Source: Seison nebaliae (lineage: Eukaryota; Rotifera; Pararotatoria; Seisonacea; Seisonidae). From it: a DNA stretch of 64,000 nt. The notes beneath the pieces are model-generated. The model saw only the letters and a program-made list of their open reading frames with translations. It ran no database searches and was not told the DNA's origin. Location of the stretch: positions 48,100-112,099 of the forward strand of contig JALJEE010000556.1 of the NCBI GenBank assembly GCA_023231475.1, given 5' to 3'. Positions 48,812-59,564 of this stretch are shown piece by piece (position 1 is the stretch's first letter; every line of letters starts with the position of its first letter). The position numbers and the translations under genes are program-made.

Positions 48812-51800
48812 TTGAAAAGGAAGATGATAAATATTTTCGATGTTTTTAATTTCAAAATGGTGAGGATTGATCCATTTGATATTAGTTCAAGTGGTCGTGC
48901 ACCAATCGGACTCATCAAGGAACATATCGCCGAGAAGAACAATGAGAGGAATCTTGATAAAATTATAATTATCGTTTCGGGTGGAAATGAACCGTCGGAT
49001 GATCAAATCTGTCCATTGCAAGTACCGGCTGAAGAAGAGTCGCCATTATATTTGATTTATCGAAGCAAAGAATGTGAGAGGGATGCGGCGTTGTTCAATA
49101 AATTGGCGAGATATAAAAATTACGGTGAAGGTAAATCGGATGACATAATGAAAATGGCGAATTCTCTTCATAATGGTCCACTGAATGAGAGTCATTTGAA
49201 TGATCTTTTAAATGCGTTGCGGAAACATTGTGATGAAGTGAAGAAAGGAATGAGAGATGTGAATTTTCAACAACATCAATCATATTTAGCGTGGTTAGCA
49301 TTCATGAATTATTTGGAAGCATTGAGAGATAATTTCTTCAAACTACATGACAATTATCAAAAGAATTATGATTCGTTGAAAAAATTAAATCGACTGATAT
49401 TGGAAATGGAAGGTAAAAGAAAATGTGAAGATCTAACACAATTATTGACAATGGTTCAAGACGAATTAAGACAATTACCACTACTCTCATCGTTGTTGAT
49501 TAATAATGAAGAAGAACAAGTAGGAAATAAGGACACTCTCACCGAAAGTACGAAAGAAGTCATTAATATTGATTTTGATAATGTCATTCAGAATCCGAAT
49601 GAAACAATTCATTCTCTATTAAAAAATACGACTCTCTTATCGAATCGTCGTCCGTTAATGTTCCAACATCTCATCGACATGAGTCTCATCAACATTGATG
49701 ATATTAATGATGATGAGAATTATGGAAATATTGAAATTGAAAAGATCGATCCATCGGAAGATATTCCCATATCGAAACCTCAGAAAATTCATCGTGATCG
49801 AACACCAACAAATCGAGATGATGATTTACGTCTCAGTTCATTCGTCGCTTCATCTACTTCACCTTTATACGCTGCCTCATTCCTCGCCGATGATAGTAGT
49901 CAATGTTGGGATGAAGCGATCGTTTCAGAAAATGTTCTATCAATGAATAGTAATGATAATTTGGGTGATAACAAATCAGTGTTGTCACCATCTCCATTGA
50001 TAGAAGTGGAAAATAGTTTGGCAGAGTATTTGCCATTGAATACGATTTTGGAATTCATCGGAAAAGACAAACATAATCGATGGGGAGATAGATGTGCAAA
50101 ATTCGGAGAGGAAGTTGATGGAGTTGTGAAGAAATTGAGAAAGACGTTTCAACAGAAGGCGTGGCAGGAGTTCGGAGGAATCGATCGATTCTTTCAATTA
50201 ATCAATGATAAATTTGAAAAAATAACGAAAGGTATTGAAGAACAATTGGTAGTTTGTGATGAGATGGAAATAATTATGAGAAGAGGAAATTATTTCAATG
50301 ATAATCAGACACAATTGACATTGAAGGAACTTCTCTTTCGCTCCAACAAATTACAAAATAATATGAAAGATTTTTATAATTTGAGATATCGAATAGAAAC
50401 GGAACAGAGTCGAGCGACAAATGATCGAATGAGACATGCGTTGAAGACTGTTCGAGAACCGATTTTCTTCCAAACCAAAAATTATACGATGGCCTACAAT
50501 TTTTTGGGTGTGGAAAAACGACGATTGTCGATGATAATTCAATTCATTCAATTCCCTAAATTATACAAGAAGTTGGTGAAGGAAATCTATCGTCGACAAT
50601 CGAGTGAACAACATATGATGAAAATTTTCTTATTGGTCTGGATTCGATTTCAGTCATTCTATCGATATGAACAGAAATTAAGAAATGATTTTATTCGTCA
50701 TTTGGATGTGAGTGGAGAGAAATGGAAAGCAGATGACGAATTATTAGTAAATGAGGATGAGATGATGGAAGTAGATTATGAATCGTTTCATTTCGTCTTG
50801 TCAATGTTCCCTAAACTGATGCAATCAATGGAATCATTTGATTCCATCACTCAACGTCTACATGATTTGTTGGACAAGGAGGAAGTGTTTTCTGACGATA
50901 AATCATTGCACAAGATTTATGTAAATGTGATGAGAATGTCAAAGGTGGATAGTCTATTCAAAACGAATCAATTACCATATATCTCGAAAGAGGAATATCT
51001 TTCCATCATGAAACAATTGGAGAAAATAAAATTATTTAATTGTGAAGAAGTTCTTCATGGAATGGAAAAGGAAGATGGAGAAATGTCGAAGAAAGATGAT
51101 CAAAGTATGAACGAACGAGTTGAAAAGGAGATTAATAGTCTCCAAGGTGTTAGTTCGATGTTGGAATATCTGATAGTCAATCCGAATCATAGTATTGAAT
51201 TAATTAATTTATTAAGATCGATACGCACCGATTTATCTACCACATCGAAAGAAATACAACAAACATCTTTTATTTCTTCTCAGTTATTTCAGAAGGGATT
51301 TCCTATTTCACCTACCCATATCGATTCACAGAAGAAAGTTAATATAAATAATGAAATGAGTAGTGAGATGAGAAAACAATTATCATCAGGTAGTTCCGTC
51401 TCACGAAATCAGTCGATTATTACATCTGCTACTCCCTCACCTTCAAGAACCAGAACAAGTACCATCCACAGTTTCCTCTCCGAGAATATAGCGAAAGAAG
51501 TAGAAGAAGTGACACAAAGTCATCGGAACGATAAGGCGAAAGATGAAGATGATGATTTTGATGAAGATAAATCGAATTGTAATGAGAATACGAAGATAAA
51601 AACGGAAATTAAAATAGAAAGAATTGAAGAGAAGATTGACAAATCGGATGAGAAGACAGTGAAGGGAGATGCTTATTTGTTCTTGTCATCCATTCACAGT
51701 TCCACAAGTAACTTAAGACGATTTAAATCACATCCCAATATCGTTTCTTGTATGGAATTGGACAACAGTGAAATTTCATCATCGAATAATCAATTACAAG

Positions 51801-53254
51801 AAAATACTAATTTACCAGAACTTAAATATTTACATGATTGTCTATCTATTCAAAAAGAGAAGAATACAAAATCTCTCAATCAAATATTTAATTGGTTGGA
51901 GAAGACACTTCATGCAATCTGTCGTCAAGCCAATATGGCAGCCAGTTGTTCTCAAGATTTGTCTCATCTCTCCTTCTCACAAACTTCCTCTATGATTATG
52001 GAGACATTCGATTTGAATCAGAATTTCAAATCGTTTGATAATCTAATGAAGGAATGTGATTTTCCTTCATCGACGGAGATTGTTGCTGATGGAAAACGAT
52101 CAACTATCGATCGAATAAAAAGCGTAATTAGTTGTCTCCATAATTATATTAAATTGATCCATGTCGATTTGAGTACGTCGTCACTCGATCTATCAAAGAG
52201 AAATTCATATTTAGAGAATCAAATGATTCTCTTAAAAGATCGAGTATGTGAATTGGAATTGATTGCTGATCGAGCATCACGTAATCGTTCAATTCAAGTC
52301 AATAATATGAAATCGTCATTCAGACAAGAGAATCAGATATTAAACGATCGTTTAACCACTCTACAAAATGAGAATGAACAATTATTGAGAGAGAAAAAGG
52401 ATTCCCTCGTCAAAGAAGAAGAAATGAGAACGACAATACAAAAAATGAAGAAAGAAATGGAAGAGTTGAAAAAGATGAAAAGAAACGAATCAAACGAAAG
52501 TGTCACCAGTTTATCGAAAAAGGAACGAACTAACACCTCAACCGACACCACCACATCATCAAGAACTTTACCGGTGAATGATAATATAAATGAAATCGAA
52601 TTAAACGACTTCCTCATAAATGATCAACATCTTCCAATGGAATATTTCTCTCAAATATTTTCGAAACTTGTCATCGGTTCCGTTCAATCATTAAATGAAA
52701 TGGCAATTTATGAAAACGAGAGAATCGAACCAGCATTATCATCATCATCATCTATTTCGAAAAAATCATTAGGACGAGATGATACGATTGAGGAAGAAAT
52801 AACTTATGAATATAAACAGAATTCATTCTTATCTGAATATGATCCATATCAATTGAACGATGGCGAACAATCCGTCAAGGAAGTCGTTCATTCCTTTAAA
52901 AATGTTCATCGATTCGATATTCCCAAAACCATCTTCCATAAGACGCATCCGTTATTAAAGAATCTTCGTCCAATTTCATTCTTTACGTGTCGTACCGGTG
53001 ATATCCATATGGCATATTGGCATCGAACATGTCAATTATATGTCCTCTTTATCATACAACCATTTAATGCTCCTCTATTCTTCATCAACAACGATTGTGC
53101 ACAACAAATTGTGGAGAGCGATAAGGCAAAACCACCGTTAATATTCGTACGAGTTCTCTCAAAAGATTATTGTATCGTCAAACGAGAACCAAATCGATAT
53201 CGATTACCAGTCAATTCCAATTTTTATCGAGTGGCAGTCGAAAGTGTTTTTTAA
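48812..53254 (+). CDS. RB1CC1: FIP200/RB1CC1 (Atg11-type autophagy scaffold)
   Basis: A single uninterrupted frame of 1480 codons, notable among intron-rich neighbours. FIP200 scaffolds the ULK1/Atg13 autophagy initiation complex and binds cargo receptors. The N-terminus (about residues 5-95) has a ubiquitin-like pattern (IIIIVSGGNEP, SPLYLIYRS). A long helical, coiled-coil-rich body follows, with acidic and Ser-rich linkers. A clear coiled coil at about residues 1130-1225 contains leucine heptads. The C-terminal claw (last about 100 residues) reads FIRV-like PLIFVRVLSKDYCIVKR and LPVNSNFYRVAVESVF, matching the Atg11/claw domain that ends FIP200 and C. elegans EPG-7. ATG 48824 is an alternative start. 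The human protein is slightly longer (about 1590 aa). Confidence 0.88.
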   Translation: MKRKMINIFDVFNFKMVRIDPFDISSSGRAPIGLIKEHIAEKNNERNLDKIIIIVSGGNEPSDDQICPLQVPAEEESPLYLIYRSKECERDAALFNKLARYKNYGEGKSDDIMKMANSLHNGPLNESHLNDLLNALRKHCDEVKKGMRDVNFQQHQSYLAWLAFMNYLEALRDNFFKLHDNYQKNYDSLKKLNRLILEMEGKRKCEDLTQLLTMVQDELRQLPLLSSLLINNEEEQVGNKDTLTESTKEVINIDFDNVIQNPNETIHSLLKNTTLLSNRRPLMFQHLIDMSLINIDDINDDENYGNIEIEKIDPSEDIPISKPQKIHRDRTPTNRDDDLRLSSFVASSTSPLYAASFLADDSSQCWDEAIVSENVLSMNSNDNLGDNKSVLSPSPLIEVENSLAEYLPLNTILEFIGKDKHNRWGDRCAKFGEEVDGVVKKLRKTFQQKAWQEFGGIDRFFQLINDKFEKITKGIEEQLVVCDEMEIIMRRGNYFNDNQTQLTLKELLFRSNKLQNNMKDFYNLRYRIETEQSRATNDRMRHALKTVREPIFFQTKNYTMAYNFLGVEKRRLSMIIQFIQFPKLYKKLVKEIYRRQSSEQHMMKIFLLVWIRFQSFYRYEQKLRNDFIRHLDVSGEKWKADDELLVNEDEMMEVDYESFHFVLSMFPKLMQSMESFDSITQRLHDLLDKEEVFSDDKSLHKIYVNVMRMSKVDSLFKTNQLPYISKEEYLSIMKQLEKIKLFNCEEVLHGMEKEDGEMSKKDDQSMNERVEKEINSLQGVSSMLEYLIVNPNHSIELINLLRSIRTDLSTTSKEIQQTSFISSQLFQKGFPISPTHIDSQKKVNINNEMSSEMRKQLSSGSSVSRNQSIITSATPSPSRTRTSTIHSFLSENIAKEVEEVTQSHRNDKAKDEDDDFDEDKSNCNENTKIKTEIKIERIEEKIDKSDEKTVKGDAYLFLSSIHSSTSNLRRFKSHPNIVSCMELDNSEISSSNNQLQENTNLPELKYLHDCLSIQKEKNTKSLNQIFNWLEKTLHAICRQANMAASCSQDLSHLSFSQTSSMIMETFDLNQNFKSFDNLMKECDFPSSTEIVADGKRSTIDRIKSVISCLHNYIKLIHVDLSTSSLDLSKRNSYLENQMILLKDRVCELELIADRASRNRSIQVNNMKSSFRQENQILNDRLTTLQNENEQLLREKKDSLVKEEEMRTTIQKMKKEMEELKKMKRNESNESVTSLSKKERTNTSTDTTTSSRTLPVNDNINEIELNDFLINDQHLPMEYFSQIFSKLVIGSVQSLNEMAIYENERIEPALSSSSSISKKSLGRDDTIEEEITYEYKQNSFLSEYDPYQLNDGEQSVKEVVHSFKNVHRFDIPKTIFHKTHPLLKNLRPISFFTCRTGDIHMAYWHRTCQLYVLFIIQPFNAPLFFINNDCAQQIVESDKAKPPLIFVRVLSKDYCIVKREPNRYRLPVNSNFYRVAVESVF

Positions 53255-53653
53255 AAAAAAATCGAGAAAAAAAATTACAGTGAACAATCTTCTCGAATTG
53301 ATGAGTATATATTTCTATTGCCAGTCATACATGTAGAAGTAATAGGAATGTAAAGGAAATACAACGATGAGTATTTTTTTCCTTAAATTATTTCATTACA
53401 ACATAAAGAAAAATGGTAATACTCGAAATGATATTTATAATTTTTAAAAGATTGATTAATTTTTTTTTAAAATTAATTTTCTTATCAACAAAATTTTCTT
53501 TCTTCCATACTCTTCATTTACTTATGGAAATCAAAAATTGAAGAAATCATTAACAAAATCAGAAGAACGATTTTATTCTCCATTGCCTCTCCCCATAACG
53601 TTTTTTCTCATTTGCTTGCCAATAAACAAAATAAAATTACCTATTGGAAACTG
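53255..53653. other. Convergent 3' spacer, nothing recognised
   Basis: About 400 bp between the RB1CC1 stop and the end of the minus-strand membrane gene. AT-rich, no coding signal. Confidence 0.5.
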
Positions 53654-54300
53654 TTAAACTTGATTCTCCTTTCGAGATTGTACTAAGAGTTTTCCTTGTG
53701 GTGGTATGTCTTCCACATATTGTGGTGACGATAATGTTTTAAGAGATTCGATAGTATTATCTTCTGTAAAATTAGAAATCGTAGAAATGAGAATTTATGA
53801 ATTTTGTGGGAACTTTGATAGGGCATAATTGGATGTGAATGTTCTATTGTACTGCCATGTTCTCGAGTGAACGAATCTTTCATATTTAACATATTCACTG
53901 CGCGTTTCTTAAAAACGTTTACACGAATTTTCTCTTCTTCCACCAAATTCAATTTTCCTGCTTGTTTTGTGGCTTTACTTAACGATGATTGGGAGGTTGT
54001 TGCTTGTGGAGCCTCTGAAAAAGGAATATTAATATTCGAATGTTCAAATTATTCACTTGTTCAAATTAAATTCGAACCTATTTTACTTACATTTCTTGAG
54101 CAAAGATATAATGCAATTACCAATACAACCATCACCGATACACTTGTGGCAATTGCTGTTATTCCCACAGTATATCGATCCGAAGCTGCTGATACTTTTG
54201 GCGGGTCGTTCACAATGTTATCAGCAACTGTCCGATATGTATCTGAATAAAATCTCAAATTTCGACGTAGATGATAATTTTCTTTACCTAACAATTTCAT
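53654..54300 (-). CDS. Small single-pass membrane protein (157 aa), unknown
   Basis: Four exons were joined by matching phases: 54288-54300 (13 nt, MKLL plus one base), 54091-54242, 53814-54012 and 53654-53763, total 474 nt. The product has a short polar N-terminus (DTYRTVADNIVNDPPKV), one hydrophobic helix (ITAIATSVSVMVVLVIALYL) followed by CSRN, and a roughly 95-residue polar cytosolic-type tail. No cleavable signal peptide is visible, so it is probably a type III or reverse-signal protein. The first exon of 13 nt is weak evidence by itself. The TM exon is firm. No family recognised. Confidence 0.6.
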
Positions 54301-54557
54301 AAAAAAATTGATGGAATTGAATTTTGAAAGAACTATTTCTTAAGACGTGAATGATAACGTCGATCACATTCGGTTTATTATTTGGCATTAGTTCTAAAAT
54401 TTAGTTAATTCATTAAAATTAAGTTATACTTAATATTAACTGATTTCATCATAAAATTTTAACGACATTATCTTTCACAAAAACCGAAATTGAAAATTTC
54501 CAATTTTTAAATCGATCAATAATATCGATTGTTGTATATTCTCAATATCTTAAAGTA

Positions 54558-55448
54558 ATGCCTTCTAAGGAAGATATATTAAATTTAATTATTATTCCCG
54601 GTACTCTTCAATTTGAGCCTTATCAAAATGGATCAGCAATTCATCATCGTCAACAGATACAAATTTTCAATCGAACTTTTAATAAAGAATTCGAAGGACA
54701 ATTTTATTCAAATAATAATCAATTAACTATACTTCCAAACAAGATTCATATAAAAGTCTTTTATTTTATCTCATGCATTCGTTGTAAGAAATGTTGAAGG
54801 AGAATGATTATTTGAATATAAATTTCGATCATCCGAATCTTGATCGACAGAAAGACCAAATAGTTCTAAAGTATCGATGGATTGACGAAGACGATGAGAG
54901 GAATGATAAAGTTATTTTTTGTTTTGATTTTCGATAATTGTTGATAGCGATTTATTAATTTTTAGTATAATTATAAATGTTTCGATATTGCTCAGACAAT
55001 GGAAAGGAAACCGAAGAAAAATAGTGCAATTAGTTTTTCGGAGAATACAGAAAAATGTACTGAAATGCAGATTGCTACTGAAGACTTATTTAATAATAAC
55101 AATGTTTTAGCGAATTTTCGAGCACAAGTTCATCTACCGACTAATCTCAACATGTCGTCTGCGAATAACAATAAAAATTGTTCGTCGTTTGAATTATGTT
55201 AGAAGTTTGATTCGTAGAATGTTCATAGTGTTTACGTTTTTTTAGTCTTCAAATCAATTTGTTACACTTTCCAAAGGAATCCGGTATTGGGAACATGGTT
55301 GATTGGCGAATCAGTCTTCTTAACTCTCGTACTTCTGGTTTTATTAGTGGTCTATCTGATACAAAGGAGAATTAAATGCCAATATATAAGACCCGAATTA
55401 TTAGACTATGATTATAAAATGCCTTCAGGAGAAATCCCAATTAACTGA
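54558..55448 (+). CDS. Single-pass membrane protein, possibly with an MSP-like N-terminal domain (247 aa)
   Basis: Exons 54558-54755, 54800-54910, 54966-55197 and 55246-55448 (introns 44, 55 and 48 nt) total 744 nt with consistent phases. The first about 100 residues (IIPGTLQFEPY, QQIQIFN, LTILPNKIHIKEN, DQIVLKYRW) have the alternating hydrophobic pattern of an immunoglobulin-like beta sandwich. The L-x-F start and F-N pattern recall MSP/VAP domains, but this is an inference. A polar Asn-rich linker of about 90 residues follows, then a TM helix (ESVFLTLVLLVLLVVYLI) and a basic, tyrosine-containing tail (RRIKCQYIRPELLDYDYK). No signal peptide, which fits a cytosolic MSP domain anchored to the ER. 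Confidence 0.55.
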
Positions 55449-55676
55449 CATTGAAATAAGAAAGAAGGAAAAATTGGGAAAGAAAATTTAATATAATAAA
55501 TTCGAGTTTCTTTCGTGGAGTCTTTGAAATATTTCATGTTTTTCCCAAAGTGCATTTGTACATTGAATGTTAAAGTTTCTGTAAGTCTTCGTCATCCGTC
55601 ATGAATTGGGTAGATATATTTAGTTTGGAAAGATGTTTCCTTTGGTTTTTACATTTCTAGTTTCATTATTTTAAAA

Positions 55677-58600
55677 ATGTTAAGGAAATTAATAATTTTA
55701 TTCTCATTAATTTTATCTTGTTTGTATTTCTTCTCTTCTCATTGTCGTTGATCGATTGAAATCTTTTAAGACAACACAAACAGTTTGAAGCATCTACTCA
55801 GTCTCAATGAAATTTTAGATGGAAGTTCACCTTTCATATTGGGAAAAGGAGTCTAGAAAATTGTTCATTTATTTGCAGTTCCACCAAGTCAATTAGCACC
55901 GAAGTATGAAAGACTTGCGCGTCAAATACCTGCATTGGATGCAAGTTCCTTCCTTATTCACAATTTATAAGTGCTAATGAATTAATTTTCATTAGGGAAC
56001 AAACAACTCGATGATCAGATCAATCAAATGACAGCTCAATATTCAATGCTACGTTATTTGATTGATAGTCAAGTATTTTAATAATGTTTTCAGTGACCAG
56101 TTCACAACAGGCGGACAAGGCAAACCAGTTGGTAGTAATCGAACACCAGACTAAAGAATTACTTAAAGCAAGAAACGAAGTCGTTGCTGAATATAATTCT
56201 TTGAGTTATTATAATTTAAATTTATCATACTATTTATTATTTTAAAAATTATTTTAAGATACGGAATTTACTGATGATGATGCATTCTTACAATCCATAG
56301 GTTTCATTCTTTACTTCAATATTCTTAATCATATTCTTATTCAAGTTGCTGCTAATAACGCAAAGAACACAGAGTTCAAAGCATTAGAAACACAGGTGGC
56401 GACAGTGGCAACTATTGTTGAGAAGGTAATTGAACAAAAAATTGATTTCAGTAATGTTAACTTTGATGGAATAGGTTATCATTCTCGCTATCTCATTATC
56501 GATTATCCTCTTATTTTCAGTGAAGGAAAACGAACAACTAAAAACCAAATTGACCCAGGCAAATGTTTATGTACAAAATCTAGTAGCTGGTTAATTGAAA
56601 TAAAGTTTCATGAAAATTTCTTATTTCTTAAAGAAATGGATAAAAGGAAGAAAGAAATCGGCTCTGTAAAAGAAATGGTAATTGACACCGGTTTTTTATT
56701 TACTTCTTTTTTGTTCTTTTCATAAACTGATATGAAAAGTTGAATGGGCTGGAAGAACGCAAGCCTTGGCGAATATGATAACAAAATCATTAAATGAAAC
56801 AAACAAATTATATTATGGTTTTTTCTATTCCAGTTCTTTTTAAGAATTTTTCATTTTTTCGAAAGATATCGATGCTGAACTAAAAAGAATGGTAGCACAA
56901 CGTTCTGGTGTCAGTTATTATTATATTTACTATGCTAATATAAACTGTAATTAATTTCAGTACGACAACAAATTATAGATCGTCAAAAGATTTCAAATCA
57001 ATTCATGAATTTAACCAAAGGTTTCTTTTCGATTCTAACAAATGTCTTACTGATTCTTCCCTATATTGTGAAAAGATCTTTTGAAGAATAAAATATATTT
57101 AGAGAAAACGAAATTGAAAAATAAAGATTTATGTTATTCCAAAATTATCTCTCATCTCATCTTTAAAAATGATTTTTTTAGCATTGAATATTGATTTGTT
57201 ACATAAGGCAATTAAAGAAATCGAAATAAGAATACCGGACATTGAAAAGGGTTTGAACAAGAAATATTTTATGAGTTCTAAATATTTTTTATAGAAATCA
57301 GAATGAAGGAACGAGAGAAAGCATTATTGGAAACTCAATTCAAAACGAAATGTTTCTTTTTGTTAAATTGATGGAGTTTAAGTGTTGATATTCAGCATCA
57401 AGTGCCAATACCACACTGAAGACGATTGAAGATATTGAAAAATTATTAGCGGCTATTAAATTAGGTTTTTTTTACTTCTTAGTATTTGTACTACTGGAAA
57501 TATTTATCGGAACATATAAAATATAGAATTAAAGGATGTTAATGGACAAATGGTGCAAGTACATGCTAATATCACATATTATAGTTAGTAATTGCAAAAT
57601 TGTAATCATTTTACCAAGAAATTCTTTCAATTTCATTTAATAATATTAGAAAAATTGGAGAAAGTAGCTACGCAAGCGGTTACTAAACAAAAAGATGAAA
57701 TTGATGTAATCCATAAAAGTTATTCTGTTTTTTTTTCACGCGAGTCAGTTTAATAAACAATTTGATGTTATTAAATGTAGAACTTCAAGATTCACTTCTA
57801 CAAATTAACAATACGATCAACGGATTTATTGGACCAAGTTCTCTTCCATTATCAATTAATTCGGTAGATACATTTGTTTAAAGATGGAAATAGTGAAGAA
57901 GTATTTTCTAGTATTCTAAGGAAACGTGTGCAGAAATATGAACTGACGAAAGGTTCTTTATTCTTTAATTGACAAGAGGATATAGAATGATAATTTCTCG
58001 TAGAACTTAGTCGTTTGGAAGAACGTCTTAACATTTCTACTGGTCCTCTATACAGTTAACGATTCCTCATGAACACTATATATTAACCACATGATTGAAA
58101 CAGCTCAACAACTCTATATAATGCTTGCTTTAACTGGAAAAGAAAATAGTAAAGTCGTTCCAACATTGGGCGGAAAATCCTGTTAGTTCTCCTTCAATTG
58201 ATCTAAAATCTATCTTCGAATTCTGATAGATGGAGATTATTTGAAAGCGAAATTAGCACGTAAAAATAAAGCGAATGAATTTAATAAAATTCGATTAGCA
58301 TGGCCAAAATTCGATATTTGTGGAATGTTTGTCAAAACGAGATACAATACTACTCTAATGAATCGTGCAATTATTCCTTATGGAAAAGAAGAATATATTT
58401 CATGTCCAGGTACATCTTGAATCGATTAATGTTATTGTTATTAAAATAATTCCAAAATCATTTAAAGATGGAACTATTGCAATTGCTAACGCATTCTTCC
58501 GAACATATCTGACGAAAGCTCAAGTGACAAAGAAAGCAGAAGACTTATCTAAATTTAGTTCAAAGTTATGTCATTTGGATGTAACGGAGAATCTTCGTGT

Positions 58601-59402
58601 ATTGTTATCATTTCGAGTATTATCAATAAATCTCATTGACCTCATATTATAGATATCAGGGCAATTTGGTATTAGTCAAAGCAAATTTCAAAGATCTAAA
58701 ATTAGCAGATAGTTTTTGTAAAGGATTGACATCTGAACTCATCCTTCAAATAACATATGCATGTTCATTTCATTCATTTCTTCTTCCTCAACATCTTTAT
58801 GAGAATAGGTAGTAAGAAATTTATTGGACCAGAAGATTATGTATTAATCGAACAAAGTGGTTAGACATTAAATGAAAGAATAATTTCTTCATTATTTTTG
58901 GATAGGTGGTCACTTACATAATTTTGTGTCTTATGGTGGAAAGAAACAATATATCGCTATGAAGGACGACGACAAAGTATTTGTAAATGAGGATGGAAGT
59001 ATTACGATAATGAAAGGTGTGCACGAAGTGGCCAGTTATGGAATGAAAGCAAATGGATCCGTTTTATATAATGCTCTCAAAAAGAATACAGTGGGTCATT
59101 TTTCTTGTGCTTTACCGGACGGATTGAATTCATGTTGGGAAGTAACTGATTTAGCAGAGAAGATAGAAATCTATTCCTTAGGAATACATGCCGGTGTTAA
59201 AACTCCATCTGAAACTTTATTGACAGATAATAAGATTTTTGCTTGTACATTATACACACCCAATTCCAGCTCTTACACATTCAACCAAGTGTTTGTCATT
59301 CTCGAAGGTTCTACTCCAACAACATTCGTCGCATGGAACGGAGCGAAGAAGAAATTACTTAAAACCCCATCCAAATTAGTAAGAGGAATTGACATCGTTT
59401 AA
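55677..59402 (+). CDS. Secreted coiled-coil protein from about 25 short phase-1 exons (unknown family)
   Basis: The first exon (55677-55746) encodes a textbook signal peptide (MLRKLIILFSLILSCLYFFS) and ends in phase 1. It is followed by exons 55879-55944 (66 nt), 55996-56052 (57), 56094-56204 (111), 56259-56300 (42), 56346-56450 (105), 56521-56589 (69), 56634-56690 (57), 56740-56817 (78), and so on to a long last exon beginning near 58907. Every internal exon measured is a multiple of three, and all introns except one near 58620 are phase 1, mostly 41-70 nt. The first two thirds are helical and charged (KQLDDQINQM, KENEQLKTKL, EKLEKVATQA), like a coiled coil. The C-terminal about 250 residues are beta-rich with Gly and Cys (GGKKQYIAMKDDDKVF, HFSCALPDGL). 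Two further in-phase microexons (6 nt and 12 nt) could fit between 55747 and 55878. I do not recognise the family. Confidence 0.7.
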
Positions 59403-59564
59403 TTTGACAAACTTTGAAAGAATATTTAGATTTAAATTTGATTTAAATAAAAAAAACTTTTAAGAATAATAATGGCAATGATGAAATTTAATTTAGTAAA
59501 ATGATTGATAAAATAAAAAATAAATTAATTACTGATGTGATTGTTCATTGTAACGAGTGGTATG

